From: DASSNR01 sp036278935
GTDB lineage: Bacteria > Gemmatimonadota > Gemmatimonadetes > Gemmatimonadales > Gemmatimonadaceae
NCBI GenBank assembly: GCA_036278935.1
Contig: DASUKA010000080.1
Span: forward strand, 1 to 29,965
DNA: 29,965 nt
Direction of reading: 5' to 3'
Every line of letters starts with the position of its first letter. The stretch's first letter is position 1. Below the pieces are notes generated by a model. The model worked only from the letters and a program-made list of their open reading frames with translations, made no database searches and was not told the DNA's origin. Both the position numbers and the translations under genes were made by a program. Of this stretch, positions 26,057-29,965 are shown piece by piece.

Positions 26057-26661
26057 TGCCTCTTCCGTTTCCGGACCTTCGCGATCATCCAGATGATCAC
26101 GAACAGCACGAGCGCGCCGAGGATCGCCCAGGTGGCGGGCTCCAGGTAGGTGCGGATCTTCGTGTAGTGCACGCCGAGCAAGCTGCCGGCGTAGGCGAGG
26201 GCGGTCACCCAGAGCAGGGTGCCGAGCGCCGAGTAGAGGAGAAAGGGCAGAAAGGGCATGCGGTCGAAGCCGGCTGGTAGCCCGATGAGCGGACGGATGC
26301 CCGGCGTGATCCGCGCAAGAAAGACGGCGAAGTGACCGTGCCGATCGAACCAGGCCGTGGCGCGATCGAGATCACGGCCCCGGAGCGGGAGCCAGCGACC
26401 GCGCGTGTCGGCCCAGTGTGTCAGCCGCTCCTCGCCAATGAAGCGCGCCGCGAAGTACCAGGGGATCGCGCCGGCCAGGGAGCCGATCCATCCCGAGAGC
26501 ACCACGAGCCAGAGCGAGAGATCGCCCCGCCCGGCCACGAATCCGGCGAGTGGCATGATGAGCTCGGACGGGATGAACACCACGATGTTCTCGAGCAGCA
26601 TGAGGAGTGCGATCCCCATGTAGCCGAGTGAGGTGACGATGCCGGCCATCCACTGGAACAT
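26050..26661 (-). CDS. DedA-family integral membrane protein
   Basis: The product is 203 residues from ATG 26661 (MFQWMAGIVT); a GTG at 26718 would add 19 residues that look non-membrane. DedA signatures: LLENIVVFIPSELIMPLAGF, the re-entrant region GAIPWYFAARFIGEE, and FLARITPGIRPLIGLPAGFDRMPFLPFL followed by two C-terminal helices and a basic end KVRKRKRQV. DedA proteins act as lipid scramblases/undecaprenyl-phosphate or phosphatidylethanolamine transporters or support proton-motive force; the precise role here is open. Divergent from the AbrB antitoxin. Confidence 0.93.
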   Translation of the reverse strand: MFQWMAGIVTSLGYMGIALLMLLENIVVFIPSELIMPLAGFVAGRGDLSLWLVVLSGWIGSLAGAIPWYFAARFIGEERLTHWADTRGRWLPLRGRDLDRATAWFDRHGHFAVFLARITPGIRPLIGLPAGFDRMPFLPFLLYSALGTLLWVTALAYAGSLLGVHYTKIRTYLEPATWAILGALVLFVIIWMIAKVRKRKRQV

Positions 26662-26720
26662 GCCGGCATGGGGTGCAAGCGTGTGGCCAGCGCCTGAGCG
26701 TCGCGCTACGATAGCCACCC

Positions 26721-26759
26721 TTGCACGCTGTGAGAGAATTCCTTACTATCAGGTAAGGA
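26721..26759 (+). promoter_or_regulatory. Promoter and operator of the AbrB/PIN operon
   Basis: TTGCAC (26721-26726), 17 nt, TACTAT (26744-26749). A perfect 7-bp inverted repeat TCCTTAC (26740-26746) / GTAAGGA (26753-26759) with 6-nt spacer TATCAG covers the -10 box, so antitoxin binding there would block transcription. ATG 26778 lies 18 bp downstream of the repeat with GGAGAGTAGGA between. Confidence 0.6.
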
Positions 26760-26777
26760 TTTTGCCGGAGAGTAGGA

Positions 26778-27017
26778 ATGAGCGGCGCCAAACTGACGGC
26801 CAAGGGGCAGATCACCGTGCCGAAACGCGTGCGTGAGGTGCTCGCCGTGCACCCCGGCGACCGGCTCGCCTTCCGCATCCATGAGGATGGGACGGTGAGC
26901 GTCGAAGCGGAAACCGTCGAGCTCGGCTCGCTGCGTGGAGCTATTCGCTCACGGGTGCGGGGCGTCACGGTGGAGGCGATGAACGAGACGATCCGGCGCC
27001 GTGGCACGCGTCGCTGA
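26778..27017 (+). CDS. AbrB/MazE-type (SpoVT-AbrB swapped-hairpin) antitoxin
   Basis: The product is 79 residues from ATG 26778 with a good Shine-Dalgarno. LTAKGQITVPKRVREVLAVHPGDRLAFRI and DGTVSVEAE are the swapped-hairpin DNA-binding domain of AbrB/VapB antitoxins. The C-terminal ~30 residues (RGVTVEAMNETIRRRG) should bind the toxin. It overlaps the PIN toxin by 17 nt. The inverted repeat at -10 is its likely operator. Confidence 0.9.
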   Translation: MSGAKLTAKGQITVPKRVREVLAVHPGDRLAFRIHEDGTVSVEAETVELGSLRGAIRSRVRGVTVEAMNETIRRRGTRR

Positions 27018-27417
27018 CGCCTCCACCGCGCTCGACACGAACGTCCTCGTGCGCTTTCTCGTCGAGGACGATGCCGCGCAGTCGGCCGCCGCGGCGGCTG
27101 TAGTCGAGCGCGCGGTCGCGGCGGACGAACCGCTCTTCGTCTCCGACGTCGTCCTCTGCGAGACGGTCTGGGTGCTGGCCGGCAGCTATCGGGTGCCGCG
27201 CGCGGACATCCTCGCCGTGTTGCGCGACCTCCTGCGAGCCAGGCATCTGGCATTCGCGTCGCCGGATCAGCTCACGCGCGCGCTGGATGCGTTCAGCAAG
27301 GGGCGGGGGGACTTCGCGGACTATCTCATCCGGGAGCACGCGCGCACCGCGGGGTGCGACACGGTCGTCACCTTCGAGCAGGCACTGCTACACGAGCGAG
27401 GATTCGTTCGCCCGTAA
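27001..27417 (+). CDS. PIN-domain toxin partner of AbrB antitoxin
   Basis: The product is 138 residues from GTG 27001, inside the antitoxin end. The PIN core reads ALDTNVLVRFLVEDD with D12, LCETVWVL with E54, FADYLI with D107 and CDTVVTFE with D120, so the acidic site is complete. It is probably an RNase. It is a different PIN subgroup from the one at 1249-1689, which is paired with an RHH antitoxin, so the window holds two independent VapBC-type systems. It ends 30 bp from the convergent DUF190 gene. Confidence 0.9.
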   Translation: MARVADASTALDTNVLVRFLVEDDAAQSAAAAAVVERAVAADEPLFVSDVVLCETVWVLAGSYRVPRADILAVLRDLLRARHLAFASPDQLTRALDAFSKGRGDFADYLIREHARTAGCDTVVTFEQALLHERGFVRP

Positions 27418-27447
27418 CAGTCGGCCAGCTTCACCCCGTCGTCCGCG

Positions 27448-27864
27448 TCACGTGTCCTCGGGCGCCTCGGACTGCCACCGCCCGCTCCGGTCGATCGGCC
27501 AGCTCGTGGACGTGCGCTGGCCGGGCGGCAGGTCCGGGCGGTACAGGATGACCCGGGCGCGCTCGAGCGTGATGAGACCACCGCCGATCATCGCGTCCAG
27601 CTCGGGCAGGATCGCCTCGATCTTCTCCTCAGTGTCGATGCACTCGACGACAATCGGGAGGTCGGTCGAGAGGCGCAGCACCTTGTCGGTGTGCAGCCTG
27701 GCGTGTGCGCCGAACCCCATGATGCCGCGGAACACCGTGGCGCCCGCGAAGTGCTCCTTTCGCAGTAGCTCCACGATCGCCTCGTAGAGCAGCTTGCCGT
27801 GATACCTGTCCGACTCGCCGATGTGGATGCGCATGAGCACCCGCTCGCCCTTCAAGCCATGCAT
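27448..27864 (-). CDS. DUF190 (PII-like) protein linked to CrcB
   Basis: The product is 138 residues from ATG 27864, with GGAGAGGG upstream. The ferredoxin-like DUF190 domain is clear: GERVLMRIHIGESDRYHGKL, AIVELLRKEHFAGATVFRGI, GFGAHARLHTDKVLRLSTDL, PIVVECIDTEEKIEAILPEL and the end IGGGLITLERARVI. A tail of about 25 residues exceeds the usual length. DUF190 genes often sit next to crcB in bacteria, as here (58 bp downstream on the same strand); they may sense a ligand and regulate the channel, but the function is not established. Confidence 0.92.
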   Translation of the reverse strand: MHGLKGERVLMRIHIGESDRYHGKLLYEAIVELLRKEHFAGATVFRGIMGFGAHARLHTDKVLRLSTDLPIVVECIDTEEKIEAILPELDAMIGGGLITLERARVILYRPDLPPGQRTSTSWPIDRSGRWQSEAPEDT

Positions 27865-27922
27865 CGCGCCCTCTCCGATAGTCGGTGGTCCGGTCTTCGG
27901 CACTCCCACCCTCTCGTTGCTC

Positions 27923-28312
27923 TCACACCCCCTTCCGCAGTACCAGCACCTCGCGCGCCAGTGCGAAGCCGAGGAACATTCCTGCGAGCGACAGCACCAG
28001 ACTGAGCCCCATGTACACCGCGGCGCGGCGGTAGTCCCCATCCTCCAGCATGCCGAGTGTCTCGTAGCTGAAGGTGGAGAAGGTTGTGTAGCCGCCACAC
28101 AGCCCTGTGGTGAGCAGCACGCGGACTTCCGGACTGATGGCTGGCGACGCCAGGGCGTAGCGCATGAGGAAGCCCATCAGGAACGACCCGCTGATGTTCA
28201 CGAACAGGGTGCCGAGAGGGAAGATGCCTTCCGTCAGGCGCTGCACGAGCCCGCCGAGCGCGAAGCGCAGCGCGCCGCCCACGGCGCTCCCGAGTGCCAC
28301 GTAGAAGATCAT
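27923..28312 (-). CDS. crcB: CrcB/Fluc fluoride channel
   Basis: The product is 129 residues from ATG 28312. Family text: GSAVGGALRFALGG, LGTLFVNISGSFLMGFL with the central Asn, and GLCGGYTTFSTFSYE with the conserved Thr/Phe row, arranged in four membrane helices; one gene encodes the dual-topology homodimer. It exports toxic fluoride. Control by the upstream fluoride riboswitch and terminator confirms the role. It overlaps a possible 44-residue ORF by ATGA and precedes the DUF190 gene. Confidence 0.95.
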   Translation of the reverse strand: MIFYVALGSAVGGALRFALGGLVQRLTEGIFPLGTLFVNISGSFLMGFLMRYALASPAISPEVRVLLTTGLCGGYTTFSTFSYETLGMLEDGDYRRAAVYMGLSLVLSLAGMFLGFALAREVLVLRKGV

Positions 28313-28443
28313 GCGCCGGCCGCGGTGGAATGCGGGGCGGTGGCGTACACGGGGATGTCCGCACCGCGCGCGCGCACCGCGCGCGGCGTCGCCGGGACCG
28401 TTCGATCGGGGACTCGATCAGGAAAGGAAAGCTCGAGCGTCAT
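28309..28443 (-). CDS. Possible 44-residue ORF between fluoride riboswitch and crcB
   Basis: ATG 28443 lies 7 nt after the terminator U-tract; the frame is open to a TGA that overlaps the crcB ATG as ATGA. It begins MTLELSFPDRVPDRTVPATP and ends IPVYATAPHSTAAGA. About three quarters of third codon positions are G/C, more in the second half. There is no convincing Shine-Dalgarno and no known family, so it could be a translated leader that couples into crcB or chance openness in a GC-rich leader. Confidence 0.35.
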   Translation of the reverse strand: MTLELSFPDRVPDRTVPATPRAVRARGADIPVYATAPHSTAAGA

Positions 28444-28449
28444 CTGCAC

Positions 28450-28483
28450 AAAAAAACCCCCACGCGATGCGAGCACGTAGGAG
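28450..28483 (-). terminator. Riboswitch-controlled intrinsic terminator
   Basis: On the minus strand CTCCTACG (28483-28476) pairs with CGTGGGGG (28464-28457; two G-U pairs), then seven U (28456-28450). The 5' arm uses CUCC that belongs to the aptamer long-range helix, so aptamer and terminator exclude each other. Confidence 0.8.
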
Positions 28484-28531
28484 TCATCGGCTGCATGAGA
28501 TGCAGCGGTTCGAGGTGAACTCCATCACCTG
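28476..28531 (-). ncRNA. Fluoride riboswitch (crcB motif)
   Basis: The minus-strand RNA matches the crcB motif: AGGUGAUGGAGUUCACCU (28530-28513), AACCGC (28510-28505), hairpin GCUGCAU-CUC-AUGCAGC (28506-28490), then CGAUGACUCCUAC (28489-28477). GGAGU (28523-28519) and ACUCC (28484-28480) can form the long-range helix. With fluoride bound, ACUCC is held in the aptamer and the terminator cannot form, so the switch turns crcB on. A weak promoter (CTGGCA, 18 nt, TAGATT at 28555-28550) would start transcription just upstream. Confidence 0.92.
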
Positions 28532-28672
28532 TGTAGACTGTGGTCGGGCAATCTAGTGCGCGCGCTGCGGGCCTGCCAGTGCGCGGACAGCGGGCGTCTG
28601 CACTGCGCTTCACCGCCCGCGACAACTCCTCGGCCGCTGCGCGCCGCCTTTCACGCCTGCGCCCGGCGGCTA

Positions 28673-28678
28673 TACCTT
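28673..28678 (+). promoter_or_regulatory. -10-like box close to the MqsA-like gene start (leaderless candidate)
   Basis: TACCTT (or overlapping TATACC at 28671-28676) ends 6 nt before ATG 28685, with no Shine-Dalgarno between; TTTCAC (28649-28654) is a possible -35. The spacing equals that at 10532-10537. Confidence 0.4.
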
Positions 28679-28684
28679 ACCCGC

Positions 28685-29164
28685 ATGTCCGAGCTATCTC
28701 TCGACGGTCAACGTCACCAGAAGTGCGGCGGCACGTACGCGCGCGCCGTGGAATCGGCCACCATCCGTGTGAGCGGGATGGCCGCCACAGTGGAGCGTGA
28801 GCTCTACCGCTGCGGCAGCTGCGGGCACGAGCGCTGGACGCTGGAGCAGCGCGAGGCCGCGGAGCAGCGCGCCGTCGACGCCATTCGCAACGCGCATGGC
28901 CTGCTCGCCCCGCGAGAGATCCGGCAGCTCCGCACCGCGCTCGGTCTCACCCATGAGCAGCTGGGCGATCTGCTGTACGGCACGCCGCGCGGGATCGTGG
29001 AGGGGTGGGAACGCGGGCGCTACCTGCAGAACGCCGAGGCCGATGCGATGCTCCGCAGTCTGACCGATCGCGAGGTGCTCGAGCGCCGCGCCGCCAGGGC
29101 GGGAGTAGTGCTGCCGGACCCGGAGGCGGTGCATGGGGTAGAGGGCGAAGACGCACCGCGCTGA
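28685..29164 (+). CDS. MqsA/YgiT-like zinc-finger and HTH regulator
   Basis: The product is 159 residues from ATG 28685. The N-terminus has a probable zinc site: H11-x2-C14 (HQKCGG) and C43-x2-C46 (YRCGSCG); the usual first Cys appears to be His. Residues 75-130 form an XRE-type HTH as in MqsA C-terminal domains: LAPREIRQLRTALGLTHEQL, GTPRGIVEGWERGRYLQNAEAD, LRSL. MqsA proteins are antitoxins and repressors, but no MqsR-like toxin lies beside it, so this is an orphan regulator. It is divergent from the fluoride unit. Confidence 0.85.
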   Translation: MSELSLDGQRHQKCGGTYARAVESATIRVSGMAATVERELYRCGSCGHERWTLEQREAAEQRAVDAIRNAHGLLAPREIRQLRTALGLTHEQLGDLLYGTPRGIVEGWERGRYLQNAEADAMLRSLTDREVLERRAARAGVVLPDPEAVHGVEGEDAPR

Positions 29165-29190
29165 CGTCGACACCTCACCCCGCGCACCAC

Positions 29191-29925
29191 ATGTCCGAAC
29201 GCTTTCCGCAACTCTTCTGGGGGTTGGTCGCCGTTGGCGTCGCCCTGGTGGCCGCCGCCGTGATCGGCGGCAGCGCGCTGCGCGACGTCAAGCGCGCGAA
29301 CGATGAGATTACCGTCACCGGCTCTGCGCGGCGCCCCATTCGCTCCGACTTCATCATCTGGCACGGCAGCGTGACCGTACAGCACGCGTCGCTCCAGCAG
29401 GCGTACGCCGATCTGGCTCGCGATGCGAAGCGGGTGCGCGGCTACCTGAGCGCGCACGGCGTGCCGGATTCCACGCTCATCGTCCACCCGGTGAACGTCA
29501 ACACCATCCAGCGCGTGGTGAAGGACGTGGGCGAAACGGGGCAGATCGCCGGCTACCGGCTCACGCAGGCGTTCGAGATCCGCTCGTCCGACGTCGATGG
29601 CATCACGCGGCTCTCGCAGGAGATCAGCAGCCTGATTGCCGATGGAGTGCCGCTCACATCACCGCCGCCGGAGTATCACTTCACCAAGCTGAGCACGCTG
29701 CGCATCGAGATGCTCGGTGCGGCCACGAAGGACGCGGTCGCCCGCGCGCGCGTGCTTGCCGAGAGCGCGGGCGGCCATATCGGCCCCGTGCGGCGCGCCG
29801 ACCAGGGGGTCTTCCAGATCACGCCCCGCTACTCCACCGAGGTGAGCGGCTACGGGATGAATGACATCACGTCGCGCGACAAGGACATCACGGCGGTGGT
29901 GCATGTGACGTTCGCGGTGGACTAG
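29191..29925 (+). CDS. SIMPL-domain (DUF541) protein with N-terminal membrane anchor
   Basis: The product is 244 residues from ATG 29191. Residues 7-30 are one hydrophobic segment (LFWGLVAVGVALVAAAVIGG), an uncleaved anchor or signal peptide, so the domain is periplasmic. The SIMPL domain covers the rest: ITVTGSARRPIRSDFIIWHG, LQQAYADLARDAKRVRGYLS, GYRLTQAFEIRSSDVDGI, and C-terminal ATKDAVARARVLAESAG. SIMPL proteins (like E. coli YggE) are linked to stress tolerance, with no defined reaction. It starts 26 bp after the MqsA-like gene and may be co-transcribed. Confidence 0.9.
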   Translation: MSERFPQLFWGLVAVGVALVAAAVIGGSALRDVKRANDEITVTGSARRPIRSDFIIWHGSVTVQHASLQQAYADLARDAKRVRGYLSAHGVPDSTLIVHPVNVNTIQRVVKDVGETGQIAGYRLTQAFEIRSSDVDGITRLSQEISSLIADGVPLTSPPPEYHFTKLSTLRIEMLGAATKDAVARARVLAESAGGHIGPVRRADQGVFQITPRYSTEVSGYGMNDITSRDKDITAVVHVTFAVD

Positions 29926-29965
29926 CGCGCTCGGCGAACATCCCGATGGTCGCGCGGACGGTGCG

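Overview
The window is GC-rich, gene-dense bacterial chromosome. Three things suggest a soil-type member of the Gemmatimonadota: a FtsX-type permease remnant of the ADOP kind common in Acidobacteria and Gemmatimonadota, a glutamate-carboxypeptidase-II-like M28 exopeptidase, and a Ser/Thr kinase of the PknB type. This is inference from gene content, not from a marker gene. No rRNA, tRNA, CRISPR array, transposase or phage gene was seen.

Layout. 1-2000 (minus strand): the main part of an exported esterase and a VapB/VapC toxin-antitoxin pair with a good promoter. 2000-7610: a lipase-maturation-factor-like membrane protein, an ADOP-type permease broken by two internal deletions, and a ClC chloride transporter with CBS domains. 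8022-12506: a DNA-repair-flavoured block with a small hydrophilic protein, a UdgX uracil-DNA glycosylase, two paralogous degenerate receiver proteins around a small helical protein, an AlkA-type glycosylase and a THUMP-type RNA methyltransferase. 12556-15785: a dienelactone hydrolase and a membrane-anchored Ser/Thr kinase with a coiled-coil tail. 16059-21214: leucine biosynthesis, leuC-leuD-leuB and then leuA. 21358-23516: a two-gene restriction-modification system with ATGA overlap. 23706-26661: the M28 peptidase and a DedA protein. 26778-27417: an AbrB/PIN toxin-antitoxin pair. 27448-28531 (minus strand): a fluoride-resistance unit made of a fluoride riboswitch, a terminator, a possible 44-residue ORF, crcB and a DUF190 gene. 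28685-29925: an MqsA-like zinc-finger/HTH regulator and a SIMPL-domain protein.

The strongest regulatory find is between leuB and leuA. A promoter whose -35 box overlaps the leuB stop codon drives a 31-codon leader peptide with eight Leu codons in a short stretch. Two intrinsic terminators follow. The last codons of the leader hold a 10-nt segment that can pair with the 5' arm of the first terminator. These are the parts of a classical leucine attenuator, so leuA can be switched separately from leuCDB. The second riboswitch-scale find is the fluoride aptamer, whose closing helix uses the same bases as the 5' arm of the downstream terminator.

A recurring feature is the presence of long, low-complexity inverted repeats in the gaps between convergent genes, probably bidirectional terminators.
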